From the NCBI GenBank assembly GCA_018333535.1, contig JAGXTA010000192.1, positions 1 through 59,818 of the forward strand: a stretch of DNA of 59,818 bases. Direction: 5' to 3'. Every line of letters begins with the position of its first letter. The first letter of the stretch is position 1. Below are positions 41,844 to 50,107 of this stretch, piece after piece. A model generated the notes under the pieces. It did no database searches. It was not told the origin of the DNA and was given only the letters and a program-made list of their open reading frames with translations. The translations under genes were made by a program, and so were the position numbers. This DNA is from Deltaproteobacteria bacterium. GTDB lineage: Bacteria > Desulfobacterota > BSN033 > UBA1163.

Positions 41844-42518
41844 ATGGATGGAAACGGAGACATTGTAGACCTCGGAACAGTAGATTATGCTAAGGCGTTG
41901 GACCTTCAGCACCATTTCTGGTCGAGGCGAGTCGAAGAAGAGCTACCCGATCTTCTGCTTCTCCTTGAGCATCCTCATGTGATCACGCTCGGAAGGCGGG
42001 GAGAGCGATCCCACTTGCTCATTTCCCCGGATGTTCTGGAGGCCATGAAGATTCCCCTCTTCCATACGGAGCGGGGCGGTGATGTCACCTATCATGGCCC
42101 CGGCCAACTGGTCGTCTATCCCATTTTCAATTTAAAGGATTATGGATATCGCCTTATCCAGTATGTGAGCCAATTGGAAGAGGTGATCCTCTCCGTCTTG
42201 AGGGATTTTGGGATCGAAGGGAAAAGGGATTTATCCAATCGTGGGGTCTGGGCAGGGGGCGACAAGATTGCCTCCATTGGCGTGGCCATTAAACGATGGG
42301 TCTCTTTCCACGGGATTGCCTTAAACTACGCAACAGATTTAAAATATTTTGAACTGATCAATCCCTGCGGCCTCAAAGGGAAGAAGATGACCTCGATGGA
42401 GAAGATTCTGAGAAGAAATGTTCCCAGAGACAGATTGATTGAGAGGATCATTTTCCACTTTAAAGAAATTTTTAAAAGAAACTGGCTGGAAAAGGGGTTA
42501 AAGGAAATTGATAAATAG
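41844..42518 (+). CDS. lipB: Octanoyltransferase LipB
   Basis: Transfers octanoyl from ACP to lipoyl domains such as GcvH. 224 residues with the conserved TERGGDVTYHGPGQLVVYPIFNLK, the catalytic-lysine segment KIASIGVAIKRWVSFHGIALN and the catalytic-cysteine region INPCGLKGKKMTSM. ATG 41844 is used; the frame extends two codons to a TTG. It is followed by lpdA and lipA, giving a complete H-protein lipoylation set. Confidence 0.95.
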   Translation: MDGNGDIVDLGTVDYAKALDLQHHFWSRRVEEELPDLLLLLEHPHVITLGRRGERSHLLISPDVLEAMKIPLFHTERGGDVTYHGPGQLVVYPIFNLKDYGYRLIQYVSQLEEVILSVLRDFGIEGKRDLSNRGVWAGGDKIASIGVAIKRWVSFHGIALNYATDLKYFELINPCGLKGKKMTSMEKILRRNVPRDRLIERIIFHFKEIFKRNWLEKGLKEIDK

Positions 42519-42527
42519 ATTTGGTGG

Positions 42528-42546
42528 CACAGGCTTCCAGCCTGTG
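42528..42546. repeat. Dispersed hairpin CACAGGCT-TCC-AGCCTGTG
   Basis: A perfect 8 bp stem just after lipB, followed at about 42583-42630 by a C-rich/G-rich palindrome (CCCCTCCACACCTCCCC...GGGGAGGCTGGGTGGGG). Both belong to short palindromes scattered through this window. They could help terminate or stabilise transcripts, but there is no T-run. Confidence 0.55.
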
Positions 42547-42669
42547 ACCTATGGTTTTTTATGTGAGTGCTTTCCCTTTTAACCCCTCCACACCTCCCCT
42601 TAAAGTAAGGGGAGGCTGGGTGGGGTTATGATAGAGGAGGCAAAAGTAGTATTATTTAAAAAATAACCT

Positions 42670-44064
42670 ATGAACCCAAAGAGAATTGTAATTATCGGCG
42701 GAGGTCCTGGCGGTTATGTGGCTGCCATCCGGGCGGCTCAATTGGGAGCAAAACCCATCCTCATCGAGAAGGATAAGATCGGCGGAACCTGTCTCAATCG
42801 TGGGTGTATTCCCACAAAAGCCCTTCTGCACGATGCAAAATTACTTCACTCACTCAAAGGGTCCCCTGTCTTTCAGCTCCTTTCCTTCGACACTTCCGGA
42901 CTTCTAAACCCAATGATGGAGCGGAAGAAGAAGGTCGTTGAGGAGCTGGTAAAGGGCGTCGAGATATTGCTCGAATCGCATCGGGTGACCATTAAGCATG
43001 GTCAGGCTGACCTTTTGAATCCCAATCAAGTGGTTCTGTTGAATGGAGAGAAAGAGATCATTGATGCTGATACAATCATTTTGGCTCCCGGTTCGAAATC
43101 GAAGGGACTTCCAAACATCACTCCAGACAGTAACATGATCATCACCAGTGATGAAGCGCTGGAGATAACACAAATCCCCCGGGAAATGGTCATCATCGGT
43201 GGAGGATACATCGGCGTTGAGTTTGCCACGCTCTTCAATACACTCGGTTCAAGAGTGACGGTTGTAGAGATTCTAGAGAATATTCTTCCTGGACTTGAGG
43301 GAGAATTAGTCCGGAATCTTCGGAGGTTTCTGGAAAGGGATGGGGTCAAGATTTTAACTCAATCCTCTGTCGAAGAGATTCAGTATGGGGAGAATGGGTT
43401 AAGGCTTACGGTTAAAACCCCCCAGGGGATCCAGGAGATCATTGCTGAAAAATTACTTATGGCTGTGGGAAGAGGCCCCAGCTTAGAACTAAGTTTTTCA
43501 AAGGCAGGTATTGAGATTTCCCCTAAAGGGATTAAGGTCAACCGTCGAATGGAAACAACTGCTCCGGGTATCTATGCGATCGGGGATGCCATTGAAGGAA
43601 TCATGCTTGCCCATGTGGCAATGGAGCAGGGAATGGTGGCAGCGGAGAATGCAATGGGTCTCCATCGGAAATGGGAATCCCCTTTGATTCCTCTCTGCAT
43701 CTTCTCCCATCCTGAAGTGGCTTCCATTGGCCTCACTGAAAAAGAGGCGAAGGCAAAAGGGGAGATAAAGATTGGCCGTTTCCCGTTCCGGTCCAATCCG
43801 AAGGCCGTAATCTCAGGAGAGACCGATGGTCTGATCAAAGTGATTGCGAGTCGCGAGAACGACACCCTCTTAGGTGTCCATATCATTGGGTCTGAGGCAA
43901 GCGTTCTCATCTCCATTGCATCAACAATGATAGGGGGCAAACTGAAAGAATTCGCGAGCTTGATTCAAGCCCATCCCACCATTCCGGAAGCGTTGAAGGA
44001 GGCATGCCTCGATGTGGATGGATTGGCGATTCATCTCCCGAAACCGCTCCGACCGGGCAAATAA
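42670..44064 (+). CDS. lpdA: Dihydrolipoamide dehydrogenase (L protein)
   Basis: Flavoprotein that reoxidises dihydrolipoyl-GcvH with NAD+. 464 residues. FAD motif IIGGGPGGYVAAIRAAQLGA; redox disulfide GGTCLNRGCIPTK; NAD motif VIIGGGYIGVEFATLFNTLGSRVTVVE; YAIGDAIEGIMLAHVAMEQG; C-terminal active-site His in IQAHPTIPEALKEA. It is placed between lipB and lipA. Confidence 0.96.
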   Translation: MNPKRIVIIGGGPGGYVAAIRAAQLGAKPILIEKDKIGGTCLNRGCIPTKALLHDAKLLHSLKGSPVFQLLSFDTSGLLNPMMERKKKVVEELVKGVEILLESHRVTIKHGQADLLNPNQVVLLNGEKEIIDADTIILAPGSKSKGLPNITPDSNMIITSDEALEITQIPREMVIIGGGYIGVEFATLFNTLGSRVTVVEILENILPGLEGELVRNLRRFLERDGVKILTQSSVEEIQYGENGLRLTVKTPQGIQEIIAEKLLMAVGRGPSLELSFSKAGIEISPKGIKVNRRMETTAPGIYAIGDAIEGIMLAHVAMEQGMVAAENAMGLHRKWESPLIPLCIFSHPEVASIGLTEKEAKAKGEIKIGRFPFRSNPKAVISGETDGLIKVIASRENDTLLGVHIIGSEASVLISIASTMIGGKLKEFASLIQAHPTIPEALKEACLDVDGLAIHLPKPLRPGK

Positions 44065-44081
44065 GAAATGGGAAATAGGAA

Positions 44082-44945
44082 ATGGGAATTGAAAAAAAAC
44101 CTCCATGGCTGAAAAAACGGATTCCGCCTTATCAGGATCTTCTTAAAGTGAAGACCCTCCTGGAAGAATCAGGCCTTCACACCGTTTGCGAGGAGGCGCA
44201 TTGCCCGAACCTCGGGGAGTGTTTTTCGCAAGGGACCGCAACCTTTCTAATCCTGGGTAATGTCTGCACAAGAAATTGCGGGTTCTGTGCTGTCCAGCAC
44301 GGAATTCCTGCCCCTCCTGCCGCAGATGAACCCAGCAGGATAGGTAGGGCAGTTTTGGGGATGGGCATCTGCTATGCAGTCATTACCTCTGTCACACGGG
44401 ATGATTTGCCCGATGGCGGAGCCTCTTTTTTTGCGAGAACGATCGAAACGATTCGAGAACAGGATCAAGGAATAAAAATTGAGGTACTAGTTCCAGATTT
44501 CAGGGGAGACCTCTCTTCTCTCGAGACAATCCTTCGTGCGTCTCCGGATGTCCTTAATCACAATGTCGAAACAATTGCCCGGCTTTATCCTCAAGTCCGA
44601 CCTCAAGCTGATTATAAGAGATCGCTTGGCCTGTTGAAAAAAGCGAAAGAGCTTTATCCCCATATTCATACGAAGTCCGGTTTTATGCTTGGGCTCGGAG
44701 AGACTCAAGAAGAAGTCTTGGAACTGCTTCGAGATTTGAGAAACACAGGATGCGATTTTTTAACGATCGGTCAATATCTTCAACCCCGTCAGGATCGTTT
44801 GCCGGTGGTCCGATATGTTCCTCCCGAGGAGTTCGATATGTATAAGAGAATAGGTCTTGAGATGGGCTTAAAAGCGGTTGCCTCCGGCCCCTTTGTCCGA
44901 AGCTCCTTACATGCCTCGGAGATGTACATCCTTACCTTAATTTAA
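44082..44945 (+). CDS. lipA: Lipoyl synthase LipA
   Basis: Radical SAM enzyme inserting two sulfurs into octanoyl-H protein. 287 residues. The auxiliary cluster cysteines are in CEEAHCPNLGEC, the radical SAM cluster in CTRNCGFCAVQHG, and the terminal RSSLHASEM motif is the conserved RSS(Y/L)HA end. It starts 17 nt after lpdA. With lipB it gives the endogenous lipoate route. Confidence 0.96.
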   Translation: MGIEKKPPWLKKRIPPYQDLLKVKTLLEESGLHTVCEEAHCPNLGECFSQGTATFLILGNVCTRNCGFCAVQHGIPAPPAADEPSRIGRAVLGMGICYAVITSVTRDDLPDGGASFFARTIETIREQDQGIKIEVLVPDFRGDLSSLETILRASPDVLNHNVETIARLYPQVRPQADYKRSLGLLKKAKELYPHIHTKSGFMLGLGETQEEVLELLRDLRNTGCDFLTIGQYLQPRQDRLPVVRYVPPEEFDMYKRIGLEMGLKAVASGPFVRSSLHASEMYILTLI

Positions 44946-45038
44946 TAACCTTTCGGTCAAAACCTTGATGGCTCTCTTTGATAAAAGATGAAATAGTGGT
45001 ATATTTGCCGATAGGGATTCTGTTTAAAGGAAAGCGCA

Positions 45039-45203
45039 ATGGCTAAAATTTCCTCTCATGTTTACAAAAAGTTTCTGCAGAAGCAGCTCATTAATGAGTC
45101 AACCCTTGTGGCGGATGATTCGATGGAGATTTCAGGAGAATTTGAAGAAATGGAAGAGGATTTATTGATGGATGCTTTTAGCATAAAGGAAAAAGGAGAG
45201 TGA
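45039..45203 (+). CDS. Small acidic protein of unknown function (54 aa)
   Basis: An ATG with AAAGG upstream opens a 54-codon gene: a basic, aromatic N-terminus (MAKISSHVYKKFLQKQL) and a strongly acidic C-terminal half (SMEISGEFEEMEEDLLMDAF). Its stop lies 3 nt before the patatin-like gene, whose AGGAG site is inside this gene's last codons, so the two are probably co-translated. I know no family for it. Confidence 0.6.
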   Translation: MAKISSHVYKKFLQKQLINESTLVADDSMEISGEFEEMEEDLLMDAFSIKEKGE

Positions 45204-45206
45204 ACA

Positions 45207-46130
45207 ATGGAAAAAATGAAGATATGTTTCTTCCAGATCTTCATTATTCCTGTTTTGTTGTTTTCAATCATAACCTCTTGTACCATCAAAGAGGTCCAGC
45301 CTCCTCCGGTAGCACCGCCTCTTGTTCAACCTCCTCCTAAACCGGCGAAGATTGCGCTGGTGCTTGGGGCAGGAGCTTCCAAGGGGTTTGCTCATATTGG
45401 CGTGCTTAAAATACTTGAGACGAACAAAATCCCGGTTCATATGATCGTCGGGACGAGCGTGGGCAGTGTGATAGGCAGCTTCTATGCCTACGGGCTCAAT
45501 GCTTTTGAGCTTCAGAAATTATCCTTCTCCATCGAACAGAAGGATATTGTGGACCTCACCATTCCGGAAAACGGGTTTATCAAAGGGGAGAAACTTGAAG
45601 AATTCGTGAACAGGACATTGAAAAATACTCCAATGGAAAAACTGAAGATCCCTTTTTATGCTATTGCCATAGAGATTCAGAATGGCCAGGAGACTGTTTT
45701 CGGCAGAGGAAATACAGGCCAGGCCGTGAGGGCAAGTTGCTCCATTCCGGGTGTTTTCAGACCCGTTAAAATTGGAGATAAGGTCTATGTCGATGGGGGC
45801 GTGGTCAGCCCTGTGGCGGTGGATGCGGCAAAGCGATTGGGGGCGGATGTTGTGTTGGCCGTGGATATTTCCGCAAGTGCGGAACGAACTCCTCCCAGAA
45901 ATACGATTGAGACCCTTCTCCAGTCGATTGACATCATGTATTCGAAACTGGCCGCCACTCAGCTCGCTCAGGCCGATGTGGTGATCAGGCCGAAGGTCGG
46001 CTATATTGGTTCAAGCGATTTTTCAAAGAAGCACGAGGCGGTTTTAGAGGGTGAGAAGGCGACCATCGAAGTCATGCCCAGAATCCTGGAGATCATCACC
46101 CATCTCCGATTAGAGGGAAGGTTGGAGTGA
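45207..46130 (+). CDS. Patatin-like phospholipase, lipoprotein
   Basis: 307 residues. The signal peptide ends in a lipobox (SIITSC, Cys about 25), then comes a proline-rich linker and a patatin domain. The oxyanion loop is VLGAGASKGFAHIGVL, the nucleophile elbow is GTSVGSVIG (GxSxG) and the catalytic Asp is in YVDGGVVSPVAV. This is the RssA-like serine hydrolase group. It is probably anchored to the membrane facing the periplasm. The substrate is unknown. Confidence 0.88.
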   Translation: MEKMKICFFQIFIIPVLLFSIITSCTIKEVQPPPVAPPLVQPPPKPAKIALVLGAGASKGFAHIGVLKILETNKIPVHMIVGTSVGSVIGSFYAYGLNAFELQKLSFSIEQKDIVDLTIPENGFIKGEKLEEFVNRTLKNTPMEKLKIPFYAIAIEIQNGQETVFGRGNTGQAVRASCSIPGVFRPVKIGDKVYVDGGVVSPVAVDAAKRLGADVVLAVDISASAERTPPRNTIETLLQSIDIMYSKLAATQLAQADVVIRPKVGYIGSSDFSKKHEAVLEGEKATIEVMPRILEIITHLRLEGRLE

Positions 46131-46188
46131 GAATAAATGGGAAATCTTTCATGGCGGGTTCGTCACCCCTGAACCATGAAAAATCGAT

Positions 46189-46250
46189 AACCCCCACTTA
46201 CCCCCCTTTAGCAAAGGGGGGATGGGGGGATTTGGAAGTTATTTTCTGAG
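46189..46250. repeat. Dispersed CCCCCCTTT-AGC-AAAGGGGGG repeat
   Basis: A 9 bp perfect stem at 46201-46221 followed by GATGGGGGGATTTGGAAGTTATTTTCTGAG, closely matching the copy at 35288-35338. Related hairpins occur near 52266-52345 and 56750. This is a non-coding repeat family. Confidence 0.7.
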
Positions 46251-46273
46251 CAGTTGGAAATGAGGAGAAGACA

Positions 46274-46687
46274 CTGAATCAGGATCAGGAGCATCTTCGG
46301 TTGTTATCGATTTTCCATTACATTGTGGGAGGGATTGCCGCTCTGTTCTCTTTCTTACCAGTCATTCATCTTGCCCTGGGAATCCTCTTCCTTGTTGCTC
46401 CTCACCGAATGGGAGGAAGCCCTCCTCCCCAATTTTTAGGATGGATTTTTATCATTATGGGGGGAGGCCTTATGCTCGTAGGCTGGGCATTTGCGGTTTG
46501 CGTGATCCTGACCGGGCGATTTATTGTCAGGCATAAACACTACATCTTCTGTCTTGTCATAGCCAGTCTGAACTGTCTTTTTATGCCCTTCGGGACGGTT
46601 CTGGGCGTGTTTACCATCGTCGTTTTGGTGCGACCCTCAGTGAAAGCAATGTTTATCCCCAGTGAGAATTTAGAGCTTACGGTTTAA
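46274..46687 (+). CDS. Small membrane protein of unknown function, probable CTG start
   Basis: About 138 residues with three to four membrane helices ([81 protein letters not shown]). The usual family start is a short polar [15 protein letters not shown] segment. Here it is preserved only if translation starts at the CTG at 46274, which has GAGGAG six bases upstream. The first conventional alternative, TTG 46301, would remove that segment and has no ribosome site. Confidence 0.7.
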   Translation: MNQDQEHLRLLSIFHYIVGGIAALFSFLPVIHLALGILFLVAPHRMGGSPPPQFLGWIFIIMGGGLMLVGWAFAVCVILTGRFIVRHKHYIFCLVIASLNCLFMPFGTVLGVFTIVVLVRPSVKAMFIPSENLELTV

Positions 46688-46715
46688 TGGATTCACATCT
46701 GCAAGGAAGAATGTG

Positions 46716-47132
46716 ATGAAGAGTTACCGGAAAGAACTGTGGTTTGAAGTGCCTGCCCGGAGGGCTTTTGTCAATATTACCCCCAAGGTTGAAGAATGCC
46801 TAAGAAAAAGCGGCGTCAAAGAGGGGTTGGTGCTTGTCAATGCCATGCATATCACTGCCTCTGTCTTTATCAATGATGATGAGTCTGGTCTTCACCATGA
46901 TTTCGAGGCCTGGCTCGAGAAACTTGCTCCCCATCAGCCGGTTTCTCAATATCGTCACAATGTAGGTGAGGACAACGCTGACGCCCATTTAAAAAGGCAG
47001 TTGATGGGGAGGGAAGTCGTCGTGGCGGTCACAGAGGGAAAGCTCGACTTTGGCCCATGGGAACAGATTTTTTATGGAGAGTTTGACGGCAGGCGGAGAA
47101 AGAGGGTTCTGGTCAAGATCATCGGGGAATAA
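46716..47132 (+). CDS. YjbQ/UPF0047 family protein
   Basis: 138 residues with the UPF0047 pattern: [63 protein letters not shown], then [55 protein letters not shown]. The conserved His and Asp residues are all present. E. coli YjbQ has weak thiamine-phosphate synthase activity; the true role is unclear. It marks the last core gene before the cassette array. Confidence 0.9.
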   Translation: MKSYRKELWFEVPARRAFVNITPKVEECLRKSGVKEGLVLVNAMHITASVFINDDESGLHHDFEAWLEKLAPHQPVSQYRHNVGEDNADAHLKRQLMGREVVVAVTEGKLDFGPWEQIFYGEFDGRRRKRVLVKIIGE

Positions 47133-47513
47133 ACAGGAATTAATTTTCGCTTCTCAAAAAACCTAAAAAGGGGTATATTAGAAACCAATCTTTCACAATT
47201 GATGACCCTGATCCTAAGGGTGTTCAATTTCTTCAACTATTATATTGCTGAGGTATAATATTGCTCTGAGCAACGTTATACTGAAAAAATGGCGATTATC
47301 AGGCTATTTTGGACTCAAAAAAGCCTTTTAAACGAATGAAAGGTTCGTTTTTTAGGAGAAAAATTGTAGCAGCATAAAAAACAATGTGCCAAAAAACGAA
47401 AAAGCAAAATAACTATTTCAGTAATACAAGCTCCTATGATTAATGGGAGAATAATATAAATTGTTATTTGATATATTGTCATAATTTTACCTTATAAATT
47501 AAGGAGATTATTT
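47133..47513. other. AT-rich spacer at the left edge of the cassette array
   Basis: No gene is seen; base composition drops sharply here. An imperfect palindrome GTATAATATTGCT-CTG-AGCAACGTTATAC (47253-47281) ends in a GTTATAC that resembles an integron core site. The array's left boundary is not resolved. A weak promoter-like TTGATA/TATAAA pair with 19 bp spacing lies at 47468-47498, and TAAGGAG precedes the first cassette gene. Confidence 0.45.
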
Positions 47514-47930
47514 ATGAATGAAGTCCCTTACTGGGTTCCCCTTGTAAGTGCAGTAGCCGGAGGCGCCCTTGTCGGTATTTTCAATTTATTCAAGGATTGG
47601 CAAAACAGAAAATCAGAAGAAAAAAGGCATCTCCAAGAACTTATGTTTAAATCAGCGGTTGAAGAATGGAAACAACATTCTATATTTGCCATTGAAGTAA
47701 TGAAGATGAAAACCGGAAAGAAAATAGCAATTTCACCTCTTGTCACATACCTTGTCCATCTCTTGAAACTTTCAGAGGTATTGTTTGACCAAAAAATAAC
47801 AAAAGAAAATCTTTCACAAAAATTCTCCGAAATTGACGAAGTGATGAATGAACTCAAAAAATTCACAGTCCCTCCCAATAAAAATAATGAAAACATTGCA
47901 CAACAAATCACTCAAGCCGACACGGAATAG
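47514..47930 (+). CDS. Cassette gene 1: membrane-anchored protein of unknown function
   Basis: 138 residues: one N-terminal membrane segment (VPLVSAVAGGALVGIFNLF) followed by a lysine- and glutamate-rich helical region. TAAGGAG precedes the ATG. The end of the gene lies inside an attC-like site, and the base composition is AT-rich compared with the cobamide and glycine genes. I do not recognise the family; such small membrane-anchored proteins are common in integron cassettes. Confidence 0.75.
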   Translation: MNEVPYWVPLVSAVAGGALVGIFNLFKDWQNRKSEEKRHLQELMFKSAVEEWKQHSIFAIEVMKMKTGKKIAISPLVTYLVHLLKLSEVLFDQKITKENLSQKFSEIDEVMNELKKFTVPPNKNNENIAQQITQADTE

Positions 47931-47984
47931 CTCCGTGCTTTTGGCGAAGGCCGATGGCCGAGCGGCTTACTTCACCCGTTAGGT
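47899..47984 (+). other. attC-like site 1
   Basis: Left core GCACAAC (consensus RYYYAAC, one mismatch) and right core GTTAGGT (consensus GTTRRRY). Inside, TCAAGCCGAC pairs imperfectly with GCGGCTTACTTC as the L''/L' boxes, and two inner hairpins (CACGGA...TCCGTG and GGCCGATGGCC) fill the centre. Length 86 bp. This is the usual attC layout at the 3' end of a cassette gene. Confidence 0.8.
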
Positions 47985-48002
47985 CTTAATATAAAAAGCA
48001 TT

Positions 48003-48224
48003 ATGGATACTTTACAAGTGGTAGGAAGGTTGGGACTTGCTCTAAATATTTTTGGGACAATAATGATCGCATTATCATTCGGTAAAAATCTCGCTGACGC
48101 ACACCAATTGGATGAGAAGGGGAGAAAAGTGTACCTTGCGTCCTTTCTTCATCCGAGGCTGTTCATGTGGGGCCTGGTCATCATCGTTGTTGGATTTATA
48201 TTACAGTTTATAGCGTTAGTCTAG
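48003..48224 (+). CDS. Cassette gene 2a: small two-helix membrane protein
   Basis: 73 residues with membrane segments LGLALNIFGTIMIALSFG and LFMWGLVIIVVGFILQFIAL around a polar KNLADAHQLDEKGRKVYLASFLHP loop. It starts 18 nt after attC-like site 1. Its last codons read AGCGTTAGTC, itself resembling an attC right core. The next gene starts 5 nt after its stop. Function unknown. Confidence 0.7.
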   Translation: MDTLQVVGRLGLALNIFGTIMIALSFGKNLADAHQLDEKGRKVYLASFLHPRLFMWGLVIIVVGFILQFIALV

Positions 48225-48229
48225 GAAAT

Positions 48230-48568
48230 ATGAAAAAAGTATGTGGAACTTGTAATTTTGGAGTTGACCACAAAGCAGGAAATTCATGTATTGAAGTGCT
48301 ATGTACCTTTGATAATGAATGGCGTCTTGATCGTATTGAAGGCTGCACTAAATGGAAAGAGCGAACTGAAGGATTATCAAAGAAAGATAGAATTGATTTA
48401 GCCAATAGATTGAAAGGGGAGGAAGCAACTGAACGAAGGCATCACGAATTAATAAAGGACTCTCAAGCAACCCGTAAAAACCAGCTCCTGTTGTTGATTC
48501 TGGGCGCACTGCTCGGCGTGATTGGAACATTGCTTTCACAGTATATATGGTCATTGTGGATGGAATGA
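48230..48568 (+). CDS. Cassette gene 2b: Cys-rich N-terminus with a C-terminal membrane anchor
   Basis: 112 residues. MKKVCGTCNFGVDHKAGNSCIEVLC with four closely spaced cysteines (a possible metal or disulfide site) and another in EGCTKWKERTEG; a charged helix; then LLLLILGALLGVIGTLLSQYIW as a C-terminal anchor. The ATG lies 5 nt after the preceding stop. Family not recognised. It ends 7 nt before the left core of attC-like site 2. Confidence 0.65.
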   Translation: MKKVCGTCNFGVDHKAGNSCIEVLCTFDNEWRLDRIEGCTKWKERTEGLSKKDRIDLANRLKGEEATERRHHELIKDSQATRKNQLLLLILGALLGVIGTLLSQYIWSLWME

Positions 48569-48574
48569 TTTGAT

Positions 48575-48635
48575 AACCAACCTCAAATCATTCCAGCGAA
48601 CGGCTGAAAACCTCCGCCGATTTGGGGCGTTAGTT
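48575..48635 (+). other. attC-like site 2
   Basis: Left core AACCAAC, right core GTTAGTT (one departure from GTTRRRY), 61 bp. CCTCAAATCATTCCAGCGAACGG pairs with CCGCCGATTTGGGGCG, the common attC arrangement with unpaired bases in the long arm. The left core also sits in the loop of a perfect 13 bp hairpin formed with the end of the upstream gene (48561-48595). Confidence 0.78.
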
Positions 48636-48643
48636 TTATTGCT

Positions 48644-49084
48644 ATGTTCAAGAAACTTTTTAAGAGAAAAGAGATTGTGGACCCTATCTTCCGGGAAGGG
48701 AGACTTGCGTTTTCAAACGGCGTCGCTGTATCCGATAACCCATACAAATCGACGAGCACGGAACGTGCACAGGTATGGGAATCAGGATGGCACGAAGCGC
48801 AAGCGTCTCGCCAAGAATTTGAAGTAAAGCAAAAATACGGGGAAAACTCTTCAAACTCTTCCTCCGGTGTATTCGGTATATTTGCGGTAGTTATCGGCGT
48901 AGTGACCTTTTTCGGCTGCTGGATTTACGCAATCGCCACTTATGGATTATTTCTCGGATTGGCTTTCGGGTGGATTCCAGCTTTAATCATTGCTATTATC
49001 ATCACTCTCCTGTCCCCTGTTATTGCGATTTTGTTATTGATTGCCGTGATCATCTTGTTGATTGTCTTGACAAAAAGAGTTTAA
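48644..49084 (+). CDS. Cassette gene 3: ribosome-modulation-factor-like N-terminus fused to membrane helices
   Basis: 146 residues. Residues ~18-52 (GRLAFSNGVAVSDNPYKS, then AQVWESGWHEAQ) follow the Rmf pattern of conserved Gly, Asn-Pro-Tyr and Trp-x-x-Gly-Trp residues. A serine-rich linker leads to three hydrophobic segments with almost no charge (IFAVVIGVVTFFGCWIYAI, LGLAFGWIPALIIAIIITLL, VIAILLLIAVIILLIVL). The ATG is only 8 nt after attC-like site 2. Rmf-type motifs here may be a structural resemblance; function unknown. Confidence 0.7.
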   Translation: MFKKLFKRKEIVDPIFREGRLAFSNGVAVSDNPYKSTSTERAQVWESGWHEAQASRQEFEVKQKYGENSSNSSSGVFGIFAVVIGVVTFFGCWIYAIATYGLFLGLAFGWIPALIIAIIITLLSPVIAILLLIAVIILLIVLTKRV

Positions 49085-49117
49085 GGCATGACTATCAATA
49101 ACATGGAAGACAACTCA

Positions 49118-49205
49118 ACCTAACAAGTCAATCAAGGCGACGGGTGATAGCCCTGTGCTTTTTCAAGGAAGTCGCTGCCCCCGCACCTTATTTTTATCGT
49201 TAGAC
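49118..49205 (+). other. attC-like site 3
   Basis: Left core ACCTAAC (full consensus) and right core GTTAGAC (full consensus), 88 bp. TCAATCAAGGCGACGGG pairs imperfectly with CCCCGCACCTTATTTTTATC; the centre holds GCCCTGTGC-type hairpins. The start of cassette gene 4 follows 26 nt later. Confidence 0.88.
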
Positions 49206-49231
49206 AATAAAATACAAGCGAAAGAGTTTTT

Positions 49232-49987
49232 ATGAAATTTTTAATTGCATGGATAACTATTGGAATAATAGTAGGTTATCTCAAACTTCGTCAATCGAAA
49301 CAACCCGGCTTCGAAAGAAGTGTCACTCTCGCTACATTGCCTTATATAATAATCGGTATCTTTTTGTGGCCTATTTTACTGTTTTATATTTTCAGTGAAA
49401 GGAAGATACATAGGGAAGCTTATTTTAGATCAAGAAAGATTCGCACTGAATTAGATGAAATAGAAAAGCAATTAAGCAAGCCGGAAAACGAAGATGAGCA
49501 AAATTTTGTGTTCACAAGAAACATAAAGTGTGGTGCCTGTGGCTACAAGGGAAAAGTCGAAGCTCATGATACTGTCAATGTATTTCCGGAATCTGAAATT
49601 TTCAAAAACCTCGGAAAAGATTCTTCTACAGGGTTTCTTCATTTTCGATGTCCTTCATGTAACGAAGATTTGGCAGTTGATCCTTTGAATGCTATCGCAG
49701 CAAAACAGATGGTTGGCTATCGTGAATCACTTATTACCTTAAAGAAAGTGCAACGATCAAATCGACATGTGCCCATAATTTGGGGAATTATATGTTTAAT
49801 TGCAGCAATATTTATTTTTGTCAAATTCCGTGGCTGGTGGACTTACTTAGTGGGGGGACTCTTGTTAATGCTGGCATGGGTATCACTTAAAACTGGCATC
49901 TTCGCTTCCAAAAAGGAAATAAAAGAACTGACAGAACCTGGCCCCTTGCCTGAGGACACAAAAAGAAAATTCCAAGATAGATTGTAA
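49232..49987 (+). CDS. Cassette gene 4: membrane protein with a zinc-ribbon-like domain
   Basis: 251 residues. Two N-terminal membrane segments (LIAWITIGIIVGYLKL and LPYIIIGIFLWPILLFYIF), a cytoplasmic-type region with paired cysteines CGACGYKGKVEAHD ... FRCPSCNEDL that look like a zinc ribbon, then two C-terminal membrane segments (IIWGIICLIAAIFIFVKF, YLVGGLLLMLAWVSL). Family not recognised. An attC-like site follows it. Confidence 0.72.
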   Translation: MKFLIAWITIGIIVGYLKLRQSKQPGFERSVTLATLPYIIIGIFLWPILLFYIFSERKIHREAYFRSRKIRTELDEIEKQLSKPENEDEQNFVFTRNIKCGACGYKGKVEAHDTVNVFPESEIFKNLGKDSSTGFLHFRCPSCNEDLAVDPLNAIAAKQMVGYRESLITLKKVQRSNRHVPIIWGIICLIAAIFIFVKFRGWWTYLVGGLLLMLAWVSLKTGIFASKKEIKELTEPGPLPEDTKRKFQDRL

Positions 49988-50015
49988 TCAAAATAATGAA
50001 AGGGAAAGTTTGGGC

Positions 50016-50076
50016 ATCTAATAAGTGATTACTGCAGCGTAAGGCTGATAGCCGCCACTGATTTTGCACGTTAGCC
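50016..50076 (+). other. attC-like site 4 (degenerate)
   Basis: Left core ATCTAAT and right core GTTAGCC each depart by one base from consensus. The arms are AGTGATTACTGCAGCG and CGCCACTGATTTTGCAC, and the size (61 bp) fits. Position between two cassette genes supports the call despite the weaker cores. Confidence 0.65.
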
Positions 50077-50107
50077 ATATGATTAATTCCAAGGAAGGAT
50101 AATTGTC

